DNA of 5,618 nt from Porticoccaceae bacterium (GTDB lineage: Bacteria; Pseudomonadota; Gammaproteobacteria; Pseudomonadales; Porticoccaceae): positions 1 to 5,618 of the forward strand of contig JAUUYV010000146.1 of the NCBI GenBank assembly GCA_030590275.1, given 5' to 3'. This document shows, piece after piece, positions 1 to 5,271 of this stretch. The position numbers and the translations under genes are program-made. The notes beneath the pieces are model-generated. The model was given only the letters and a program-made list of their open reading frames with translations. It did not search any database and had not been told where the DNA came from. Each line of letters begins with the position of its first letter. The stretch's first letter is position 1.

Positions 1-1
1 C

Positions 2-163
2 CCACAGATAGCTTCGCGTTTACTAACGCCCCTCACTCGATGGAAGCAATACCCCAGGCTGAGGTCGGATCTTATGCGGGCTTCATTAGAGCGTATATTA
101 GCCCGACCGGGGCTCTCTAAAGATAGTTATGAGATCGTTAGTAAGGCCCTGAAGACAGATTAG
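2..163 (+). CDS. pepN: Aminopeptidase N, C-terminal 53 residues (partial, 5' end outside window)
   Basis: The frame starting at base 2 is open from the window edge to a TAG at 161-163 and encodes 53 residues. It begins PQIASRLLTPLTRWKQY, continues with an MRASLERIL stretch and ends LSKDSYEIVSKALKTD. This follows, by memory, the C-terminus of E. coli PepN: NPQVASRL, an RLKRY-like segment, MRAALEQL, then LS-GDLYEK-TKAL. PepN is a cytosolic zinc metallo-aminopeptidase of the M1 family, about 870-890 residues long, that removes N-terminal residues from peptides. Only the end of the helical C-terminal domain is here; the zinc-binding HEXXH region lies upstream of the window. The frame starting at base 1 is also open to 120 but its translation resembles nothing I know. 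No clear terminator follows the stop. Identification rests on a short stretch but the pattern match is strong. Confidence 0.87.
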   Translation, partial: PQIASRLLTPLTRWKQYPRLRSDLMRASLERILARPGLSKDSYEIVSKALKTD

Positions 164-188
164 TCCAGTAAACCATTTTGCTCCTGGT

Positions 189-200
189 GTTACCGGTAAC
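189..200. repeat. Perfect 12-bp palindrome GTTACCGGTAAC
   Basis: Bases 189-200 read the same on both strands. The site lies 26 bp after the pepN stop and about 130 bp before the ferritin-like gene. Further pairing of GGT at 186-188 with ACC at 205-207 is possible across a four-base bulge. No T-run follows, so it does not look like an intrinsic terminator. A protein-binding site is possible but unproven. Confidence 0.4.
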
Positions 201-278
201 AGACACCTGCAGCTTTGATCGGTATCAATGTGAGCTGTCAATTCTGGGCCATAATTTGAAACAGAGATCCTTAATTGG

Positions 279-288
279 ATCACGTGAT
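279..288. repeat. Perfect 10-bp palindrome ATCACGTGAT
   Basis: The bases form a perfect inverted repeat centred on CACGTG, 41 bp before the ATG of the ferritin-like gene. It overlaps the right arm of a second small inverted repeat, GATCC-TTAATT-GGATC at 266-281. The position suits an operator overlapping or just after a promoter, but I find no convincing -35/-10 pair to anchor it. Confidence 0.35.
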
Positions 289-290
289 TT

Positions 291-320
291 AACAGATAAA
301 CAGATAAACAGATAAACAGG
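291..320 (+). repeat. Short tandem repeat (AACAGATA) x3 plus partial copy
   Basis: Three exact head-to-tail copies of AACAGATA occupy 291-298, 299-306 and 307-314, followed by AACAGG at 315-320. The last partial unit runs straight into the ribosome binding site (AGGAAGGG, 318-325) of the gene at 330. The repeat lies in the 5' leader or promoter. Copy-number change by slippage would alter leader length or promoter spacing but not the reading frame. Confidence 0.8.
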
Positions 321-329
321 AAGGGTAGA

Positions 330-785
330 ATGAGGTTTAAAAAACTTAAAGATGTTATTGATTTTTCAAGGGAATTACACAGCCAACTTGGACAACAATA
401 TGCTGAACTCGAACAATTAGCGACGTCCGAACGGGCTCGCATGATGCTCGATTATCTGCAACGTCACGAACGCCATCTAGCAGAGACGCTAAAACAATAC
501 GAGGACGAGGCCGCTAACGGGATCATAGAAACCTGGATGCAAGCTGCCCCCGAACTACATCTTGAAGACTTAGTAAATAAAGTTCGGGATGTCCCACTTA
601 ATAATGTCGAAGCGATCGTTGCTACCGCCCTGGAAGTGGATGACTGCCTGGTGAAGATCTATCGCGATATTGCTGAGAACAGCGATCTGGGCGACATCAA
701 AGAACTTGCCCAAAACTTAATGCAACTTGAAAATAGCGAGGAACATAAAATTTCTCGTAATGCCTTTCGCTTAAGTGACATGTGA
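330..785 (+). CDS. Small ferritin-like (rubrerythrin-fold) helical protein
   Basis: This 151-residue protein is almost entirely predicted helix, with no signal peptide or membrane segment, so it is probably cytosolic. Four helical blocks are visible at about residues 5-28, 33-62, 90-115 and 121-145. Acidic and histidine residues that could form a di-iron site lie in these helices: the HERH cluster at 46-49, E102 in the third, and E134, E137, E138 and H139 in the last. The layout matches a small protein conserved in many gammaproteobacteria and often poorly annotated; I recall homologs of nearly the same length ending in a similar RLxDM. The ATG is supported by AGGAAGGG at 318-325. The ligand pattern is not canonical enough to assert metal binding. 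The stop is only 2 bp from the stop of the convergent kinase gene. Function unknown; a role in iron or oxidative stress would be inference from the fold. Confidence 0.7.
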   Translation: MRFKKLKDVIDFSRELHSQLGQQYAELEQLATSERARMMLDYLQRHERHLAETLKQYEDEAANGIIETWMQAAPELHLEDLVNKVRDVPLNNVEAIVATALEVDDCLVKIYRDIAENSDLGDIKELAQNLMQLENSEEHKISRNAFRLSDM

Positions 786-787
786 TA

Positions 788-1999
788 TTAGGATTTTTCC
801 ATCATCCGGTTTAACTCGGATACTCCAATATACCCGAGTCCCGCGGCAAAATTCATCATCGCATCCAGATGAGTTTTCCTGCTATAAGCAACTCTCAAAC
901 TGGTAGCAGCCGCAATCACCGAGATTTTATAATACGAAAACAGGTGGTAGTAAAATAAGCGTTTTTTGTCGACCTTAAAGCCCGATAATTCTTCGTAGAG
1001 CTCGAGAAACTCTGCGGCAGGCATCAAGCTACTTGCCAACCCTTTACCATTTTCGTCGGGTCCACCAAACAGGGTCAAGGTGGCCCAGGCAAGATCGTCG
1101 TGGTAATCGCCGAGGTAAGCGAGCTCCCAATCAAAAACCGCATTAATCCGCAGGTTATCGTCATACATAAAATTACCACTACGATAATCTCCATGAACAA
1201 GTACCGGGTTTTCCACGATGGGCATGTTTTCTCTTAGCCAGAGCGCTGCCTGCTCCATTATCGGATGAGCGAGCATAGTATCTTCCTGCCAGGCTCGTTC
1301 CCACAGGTTCACGGCCCACTCATTGGCCTGGCGAGAGTTTGATTCAGGAATATCGAAGGTGCTCAGGTCCTTGTTTCGCCAGTCTATATGATGAATTTTA
1401 GCGAGTATTTCAACAAACTGACCTTTTAAGGCATCGCGCAGCTTCGGCTCAAAGTACATGCCGACACCACTCATTTTTTCATCGTCGGTCTCGGGTCTGA
1501 CCGTTCCTTCGAGAAATTCTGCAATCATTGCCGGGCGGCCCAGATGCTGTCCATCGGCATCCAGCCACATGACTTTAGGGACGGGAACTTCGCCATGCAT
1601 GGCCCGCAGGGATTGCCATTCCCTTAGCCGGTGAGTTTCGACTATGGATTCGGTGGGATCCATGCGCACCATCAATCGCTGCTTTGTTATCGCGCAGTCT
1701 TCAGTGGGGCACCAAGTTAAATCAAAGGTAAACTGTTCTTTTGAAGCACCGCCGGAAAGCCGTGCTAAATTTTCAACCATTAAATCTTTCTGTCCAGTTT
1801 CCTGCTTTAGAAATTCGGACAGGGATTGTTGTAACTGGTCAAAATTCATTGAGTGTTCGGCGGTTTTATGCCGGTTATGTAGCTTACGTGTAAAGACTTC
1901 GTCGACTGCCCGCTCTACCGGGTAACGTGTGCGTATACTGCTGATCCAGTTTTCAGAAGGGTCGGCCCGTTCTGCAAGAGTTGCGGTGTAGTGTGTCAT
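788..1999 (-). CDS. APH-family phosphotransferase, ACAD10/11 N-terminal-like (paralog 1)
   Basis: The 403-residue protein has an aminoglycoside phosphotransferase (kinase-like) fold. A nucleotide-loop-like LSGGASKEQF lies at 81-90 and a strand LMVRMDP at 109-115, where the basic residue probably replaces the kinase lysine. The catalytic HGDYRSGN follows at 269-276 (D271 presumed base, N276 metal ligand), then the DFG-equivalent DWE at 290-292. The C-terminal lobe carries RKTHLDAMMN (374-383). Relatives include the kinase half of ACAD10/ACAD11 and LvaA, which phosphorylate hydroxyacyl-CoA; aminoglycoside resistance is unlikely. The frame is open back to a TTG at 2080. ATG 1999 is chosen because AGGAA (2005-2009) precedes it with a 5-base gap and because its MT-YT-TL start aligns with the start of the upstream paralog. 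About 75 residues precede the kinase core, as in the paralog. The gene lies 37 bp after that paralog, so the two are probably co-transcribed. The substrate is unknown. Confidence 0.85.
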   Translation of the reverse strand: MTHYTATLAERADPSENWISSIRTRYPVERAVDEVFTRKLHNRHKTAEHSMNFDQLQQSLSEFLKQETGQKDLMVENLARLSGGASKEQFTFDLTWCPTEDCAITKQRLMVRMDPTESIVETHRLREWQSLRAMHGEVPVPKVMWLDADGQHLGRPAMIAEFLEGTVRPETDDEKMSGVGMYFEPKLRDALKGQFVEILAKIHHIDWRNKDLSTFDIPESNSRQANEWAVNLWERAWQEDTMLAHPIMEQAALWLRENMPIVENPVLVHGDYRSGNFMYDDNLRINAVFDWELAYLGDYHDDLAWATLTLFGGPDENGKGLASSLMPAAEFLELYEELSGFKVDKKRLFYYHLFSYYKISVIAAATSLRVAYSRKTHLDAMMNFAAGLGYIGVSELNRMMEKS

Positions 2000-2004
2000 T
2001 GGTA

Positions 2005-2009
2005 TTCCT
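2005..2009 (-). promoter_or_regulatory. Ribosome binding site (AGGAA) that fixes the start of kinase paralog 1
   Basis: On the minus strand AGGAA lies 5 bases before ATG 1999. It favours that start over the in-frame TTG at 2080, which would add 27 residues, overlap the end of the preceding gene and have no counterpart in the paralog. Confidence 0.55.
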
Positions 2010-2036
2010 GAAAGAGTGTATTTATGATGCCGGCAT

Positions 2037-3236
2037 CTAAAACAAAATACGTTGTAACTGAGAGATCCCGACGTAGCCAAAGCCGCTTAATAAATTCATC
2101 ATCGCATCGAGATGCGTTTTTCGACCATAGGCAGCACGTAAACTGGTAGCAACGGCAATGACGGACATTTTGTAATAGGTTAGGACCTCAAAATAAAATA
2201 ACTTGTCCTTATCAATACTCAGTCCACTCTGTTGTTCATATTTAGCTAAAAACTCTTCTCTTGGCATCAGCCCACTCACCAGCATTTCACCCTTTTCATC
2301 GGCACAACCCAGGATGGGGGTATTAATGTAGGCCAGATCCTCGTGATAATCGCCGATATGAGCCAACTCCCAATCGAGAATCCCGTTGATTTCGCCTTGA
2401 TCGGTATACATAAAATTACCACTGCGATAATCCCCATGCACAACCACTGGTTTTTCAATAATCGGCATATTTTCTTTCAACCAGTTGGCGGCATATTCCA
2501 TCACCGGATGATCTTCGAGGGCATCCTCATTCCATATCCGTTCCCATAGACCTAAGGCCCAGGTATTACCTTCCATCGAGTTAGATTTTGGTACATCGAA
2601 GGAAGATAAGTTTTTGCTATCGAGATCGAAGGTGTGAATCGTCGCCAAATGACGAACGAATTGATCCTTGAGCTTCAATCTCAGATCCGGCTCAAAATAC
2701 ATCCCGAGACCACTGGCTCGGTCGCCACCTTCTGGTTGTACCGTTCCTTCTAAAAAGCCTGCAATCAAAAAGGGATACCCCAGGTTGTCCGGAGTTGGAT
2801 CTACCCAGAACACTTCCGGTACTGGCACCTCATCAAACATGGCTTGCAAAAGCTGGGCTTCTCGTAGGCGGTGGGTTTCAACAATGGATTCGCTAGGGTC
2901 CATGCGCAAAATCAGCTTTCGGGTGAGCTGCTCACCTGAGCTTTGTTCCCAGGTAAGGTCAAAGGTGAATTGTTCTTTTGAGGCACCGCCAGAAAGGCGC
3001 GCCAGGTTCTCCAGTTTTAGATCCGCTTGCGAGGTCGTGTTTTTAAGGTATTTATTCAGCAATGTTTCAAGATTGGAGAAGTCGGTCAGGTGATCGACAG
3101 GCTTCGAGCGATTTTCAAGTTTCCGAGTTAAGACATCATCCAGGCTTTTTTCAATCGGGAAACGCTTACGGATTTGTTTTATCCAATCACTTGTTGGTTG
3201 AGCTCGGTGTTTCAGGGTGGAGGTATAATACGTCAT
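2037..3236 (-). CDS. APH-family phosphotransferase, ACAD10/11 N-terminal-like (paralog 2)
   Basis: This 399-residue kinase-like protein is collinear with the next gene downstream. I count about 230 identical positions (roughly 58%), spread from the first residue to the last. Motifs: LSGGASKEQF at 81-90, LILRMDP at 108-114, catalytic HGDYRSGN at 267-274 (D269, N274), DWE at 288-290 and RKTHLDAMMN at 372-381. All catalytic residues are present in both copies, so neither looks decayed. The segment just after the DWE motif (about 300-345) and part of the N-terminal extension diverge most. The start is constrained: an in-frame TAA ends 6 bases before the ATG, so the frame cannot extend upstream. 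No good Shine-Dalgarno sequence precedes it; the best purine run is GGAAAAAG further upstream. By family it should phosphorylate a small molecule or acyl-CoA hydroxyl using ATP or GTP; the substrate is unknown. Confidence 0.86.
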   Translation of the reverse strand: MTYYTSTLKHRAQPTSDWIKQIRKRFPIEKSLDDVLTRKLENRSKPVDHLTDFSNLETLLNKYLKNTTSQADLKLENLARLSGGASKEQFTFDLTWEQSSGEQLTRKLILRMDPSESIVETHRLREAQLLQAMFDEVPVPEVFWVDPTPDNLGYPFLIAGFLEGTVQPEGGDRASGLGMYFEPDLRLKLKDQFVRHLATIHTFDLDSKNLSSFDVPKSNSMEGNTWALGLWERIWNEDALEDHPVMEYAANWLKENMPIIEKPVVVHGDYRSGNFMYTDQGEINGILDWELAHIGDYHEDLAYINTPILGCADEKGEMLVSGLMPREEFLAKYEQQSGLSIDKDKLFYFEVLTYYKMSVIAVATSLRAAYGRKTHLDAMMNLLSGFGYVGISQLQRILF

Positions 3237-3334
3237 AAAGGTTTATACTTTTTCCATTAAAGCGTGTGGCATAGTATTTTAATGTCAACGTGCAATTATT
3301 TATAACTAATTTTCTCTAGATCACACGGCTAAAT
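3237..3334 (-). other. 98-bp intergenic spacer with possible promoter elements
   Basis: The spacer separates the 187-residue protein gene from kinase paralog 2. On the minus strand it holds a perfect TTGACA (3283-3288) that could be a -35 element, but the nearest good -10, TTTAAT (3256-3261), is 21 bp away, which is too far. It also holds a CRP-like half-palindrome (3310-3325), listed separately. No hairpin with a T-run is seen, so read-through from the upstream gene is plausible. Confidence 0.3.
3310..3325. promoter_or_regulatory. Possible CRP/Vfr-type binding site (one strong half)
   Basis: Read on the plus strand, the 16 bases match the CRP core TGTGATCTAGATCACA at 13 positions. The centre TCTAGA and the right arm TCACA are exact, while the left arm TTTTC matches TGTGA poorly. 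It lies about 75-90 bp before the kinase paralog 2 start, a suitable distance for an activator site. A match of this quality can arise by chance in AT-rich spacers. Confidence 0.25.
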
Positions 3335-3898
3335 TTATTTTGGGCTGCGTAGTTTGTCATCGCTGTATAAAACCTCACTAATATCGGGCAATTGATCTGC
3401 CTCTGGATCGAAACCCAGGGCTTTAACCCAGGAGCGTTCGCGAATTTCAATGTCTTTAAAAAACGGTCTAATAAGTGCCTCAAACTGCTCTCTTGTTGTT
3501 GATTCCATCTCTGTTTGCAGTCGAATAAATTCACACAGGTGTTCCTTCATGACTTCGTTAGAACCGCGCACAAAAGGGTAGGGCCTCAGTGCGCAATTAT
3601 CGCTGAGTTCATCCTTTTTGAAATGCTCCCGTAAGGAATCTGCGGTAGCGTATATTTCGCTATTGTTGTTTGAATCGCCTTCTAACAAGCTTAGCGCATC
3701 AGTTAATAGCCGCTTATAAAGTTGATTTTCGAGTACTTCATAGTGCAGAGCTTTATCGTGAATAACTTCGAGAAAACCTAGTGTGGCGGCAACAATGCCC
3801 GCTTGTTCCTGAGCAAAACGATCTGTCAGGTTTGGCATAACTACTTGTTCCATAGTTTTTTTCATGCCAGACAGAAACTGTGAAATTTCCGGTCCCAT
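3335..3898 (-). CDS. Conserved-looking hypothetical protein, 187 residues, unknown family
   Basis: I do not recognise this protein. It is acidic, mostly helical by composition, and has no signal peptide or transmembrane segment, so it is probably cytosolic. Blocks visible are an N-terminal amphipathic helix with MKKTMEQVV (12-20), a long helical region at 28-72, a low-complexity SNNNS linker (76-80), an RPYPFVRGSNEVMKEHL segment (105-121), a helix rich in Glu and Arg (123-160) and an acidic tail. The ATG has an excellent ribosome binding site, AGGAGG at 3905-3910 with a 6-base gap, so this is a genuine, well-translated gene. It sits between the CrtC-like gene and the two kinases on the same strand, suggesting a role in the same process. 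By analogy only, LvaA works with a small partner protein, LvaB; I see no sequence evidence that this is its equivalent. Confidence 0.75.
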   Translation of the reverse strand: MGPEISQFLSGMKKTMEQVVMPNLTDRFAQEQAGIVAATLGFLEVIHDKALHYEVLENQLYKRLLTDALSLLEGDSNNNSEIYATADSLREHFKKDELSDNCALRPYPFVRGSNEVMKEHLCEFIRLQTEMESTTREQFEALIRPFFKDIEIRERSWVKALGFDPEADQLPDISEVLYSDDKLRSPK

Positions 3899-4031
3899 AT
3901 CGACCCTCCTATATTTGGGTAGAGCTAAGTTATTTTTTAAGCCTTATCGTACACGCCGAGTTTTTATAGAGACGAGCGTAACATAAGGTATTAGTGATAG
4001 TTACGGCACCCCTCATCCTATATAAAGACGA
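3899..4031 (-). other. 133-bp intergenic spacer, possible internal promoter
   Basis: The spacer lies between the CrtC-like gene and the 187-residue protein gene. On the minus strand it contains TATAAA (3963-3968), a fair -10, but no matching -35 at the usual distance. No stem-loop followed by a T-run is visible to end the upstream gene. The gap is long for a tightly coupled operon, so an internal promoter or transcript processing is possible. Confidence 0.25.
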
Positions 4032-4991
4032 TTACTTTGGTAGTTTTGAATTAAAGGTTTCCTTGCAGAGATCCTGAACCTCGCCATAACCCTTAACGCC
4101 ACCCATATCCCAGCGACAGAAAGAATGAGATAAGTACATCAGTGGCCAGGCCAGCCAGGGGTTGGAGGTCATGGGTGTACCGGTAAAATGATGAGTTTTA
4201 CCGCGTACATCTTCAACCTCCAACTCAAAGAACTGATGTAAATAGCCATTGCGCAAAACCTTACCTTTACCCCCTTTAAGGCCATACACCTTTTCACCTT
4301 CGCGCACATAACCATGCACGATGGCGGGGTAATGATCGAGCTGGGAGGGGTCGACAAGATACAGGCAGTGGATGCTGGTATCGTTTTCGAAGTTTGCATT
4401 CATCCAGCAAAAGTTCTTCAGTTGCCGCTCATCTCGCAGACCCCAGCTATGATCCATACTGGAAACACAGTCCACAGTGTATTTATTCCCGAATATTTCT
4501 AATTCACCCTGCACCCGGCCGGATTGATCCCAATGACCTGCGTAGGCGTTGTTGCTGATAACATCGCCTTCCAGTTCAACGTCAGCGAGTGGATCCATAT
4601 CGGGATCGTGGATATCGTAGGGCTCCATCAAACCGGTATATTTAACGTCAAAACTGACATTTTGACCGCCGTCGTAGCGAATGTGGTAATCCATTACCGG
4701 TCTGGTACAGGTGATAGCGAGGCCATTGGCGAGCTCAAAGTCATCAAGGTTACCTTTGGGCATGGGCAAATGGATATGGCAATCTGAAAACAGGATTTCC
4801 TGTGGTTGATCGTCTATTCCGTCAAAGATAGTCACACTGGAGAGTACTGCTCCCAGATTTGGCTTAGCCTGCACATAAGCGCCAACGTGGATATTTTCCT
4901 CAGCCACGTAAAAACCAAAGTAATTGGTTTCGGCCCAGGTAGAGTCGTCTGAGGTGGGAGGGTGAAAATACATGTCCTGTTCGGTAATCAA
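4032..4991 (-). CDS. DUF7064/DUF7065-type (CrtC/AttH-like lipocalin-fold) protein
   Basis: The 319-residue protein is rich in beta strands and aromatic residues, with no signal peptide. Its signature is the central block GHWDQSGRVQGEL (152-164) followed by YTVDCVSSMDHSWGLRD (171-187); the DCxSxMDHSWGxR pattern marks a family now split into DUF7065 and DUF7064 domains, related in fold to hydroxyneurosporene synthase CrtC and AttH. A C-terminal WDMGGVKGYGEVQDLC (294-309) is also typical. CrtC hydrates carotenoid double bonds; most relatives have no known reaction but occur beside lipid, steroid or terpenoid genes, so a hydrophobic ligand is likely. The start is TTG at 4991, chosen because AGGAG (5000-5004) precedes it by 8 bases; the in-frame ATG at 4973 has only an AGGA one base before it, too close to work. 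It is the first gene of the minus-strand group and diverges from the phosphatase gene. Confidence 0.75.
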   Translation of the reverse strand: MITEQDMYFHPPTSDDSTWAETNYFGFYVAEENIHVGAYVQAKPNLGAVLSSVTIFDGIDDQPQEILFSDCHIHLPMPKGNLDDFELANGLAITCTRPVMDYHIRYDGGQNVSFDVKYTGLMEPYDIHDPDMDPLADVELEGDVISNNAYAGHWDQSGRVQGELEIFGNKYTVDCVSSMDHSWGLRDERQLKNFCWMNANFENDTSIHCLYLVDPSQLDHYPAIVHGYVREGEKVYGLKGGKGKVLRNGYLHQFFELEVEDVRGKTHHFTGTPMTSNPWLAWPLMYLSHSFCRWDMGGVKGYGEVQDLCKETFNSKLPK

Positions 4992-4999
4992 GTCTACTT

Positions 5000-5004
5000 C
5001 TCCT
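5000..5004 (-). promoter_or_regulatory. Ribosome binding site (AGGAG) supporting a TTG start
   Basis: On the minus strand AGGAG lies 8 bases before TTG 4991. This decides the start of the CrtC-like gene in favour of TTG over the ATG six codons later. Confidence 0.65.
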
Positions 5005-5098
5005 ATGTTGATCTACTTCGAGCCACTTACCGGCTTTGTCTCTCAATATTGCCCCAAAATTTGCTCCAGCCCAAATATAAGTTAGCTGCGGAGCCATA

Positions 5099-5129
5099 AC
5101 TTCTGGTTTTTATGACCATAAACCAGAGT
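5099..5129. promoter_or_regulatory. Imperfect inverted repeat between divergent genes (candidate operator)
   Basis: The left arm, ACTtCTGGTTTttATG, mirrors the right arm, CATAAACCAGAGT, around a 2-base centre (AC at 5114-5115), with one extra T and two extra T's in the left arm. The repeat lies 107 bp from the CrtC-like start and 142 bp from the phosphatase start. There is no following T-run, and the near-zero loop makes a stable RNA hairpin less likely than a DNA site for a dimeric regulator controlling both directions. Confidence 0.45.
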
Positions 5130-5200
5130 AAACTATGCGAAGTACGCCATCAGGGTCAAGAAGAAATTATAAAGTAACTAGCCAGGATCAAGGTATGATC

Positions 5201-5231
5201 TTGCTTAACAAAGTGGGCGTATTCGAATAAT
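5201..5231 (+). promoter_or_regulatory. Weak candidate promoter for the phosphatase gene
   Basis: AATAAT at 5226-5231 matches the -10 consensus at five of six bases. Upstream, TTGCTT (5201-5206) lies 19 bp away and TTAACA (5205-5210) 15 bp away; neither spacing is ideal. Transcription from here would give a leader of about 35 bases containing the ribosome binding site. Confidence 0.25.
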
Positions 5232-5258
5232 AGAATTTCCGTAGAGAGTTTGATGGGT

Positions 5259-5264
5259 AAGGAG
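5259..5264 (+). promoter_or_regulatory. Ribosome binding site (AAGGAG) supporting a GTG start
   Basis: AAGGAG ends 7 bases before GTG 5272. An in-frame TAG at 5266-5268 closes the frame just upstream, so GTG is the first possible start. The next candidate, ATG 5302, has no ribosome binding site and falls inside the conserved NFRxxGGY motif. Confidence 0.75.
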
Positions 5265-5271
5265 TTAGAGA

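Noticed and set aside
1..120. Open frame from base 1 to a TAA at 118-120 on the plus strand.
   Set aside because: It overlaps the frame at base 2, whose translation matches the PepN C-terminus; the frame-1 translation resembles nothing known.
98..442. 114-residue minus-strand open frame with a Cys-rich and hydrophobic start and middle.
   Set aside because: It crosses the pepN end, the spacer and the start of the ferritin-like gene in antisense, and has no ribosome binding site or family resemblance.
2000..2080. N-terminal extension of kinase paralog 1 from TTG 2080.
   Set aside because: The extra 27 residues have no counterpart in the paralog, would overlap the preceding gene, and the internal ATG 1999 has its own ribosome binding site.
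788..3236. Aminoglycoside resistance genes, suggested by the APH fold.
   Set aside because: The length of about 400 residues, the N-terminal extension and the HGDYRSGN / LSGGASKEQF motifs fit the ACAD10/11-like metabolic branch, and nothing nearby suggests a resistance cassette.
3899..4031. Intrinsic terminator after the CrtC-like gene.
   Set aside because: AT-rich stretches are present but no GC-rich stem followed by a T-run could be drawn on the minus strand.
4900..5097. 65-residue minus-strand open frame overlapping the start of the CrtC-like gene.
   Set aside because: It shares the coding region in another frame, has no convincing ribosome binding site and no recognisable motif.
5181..5206. 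Short inverted repeat GATCAAG...ATCTTG as a second operator or terminator.
   Set aside because: The arms pair over only about four bases, and no T-run follows; it is within chance expectation.
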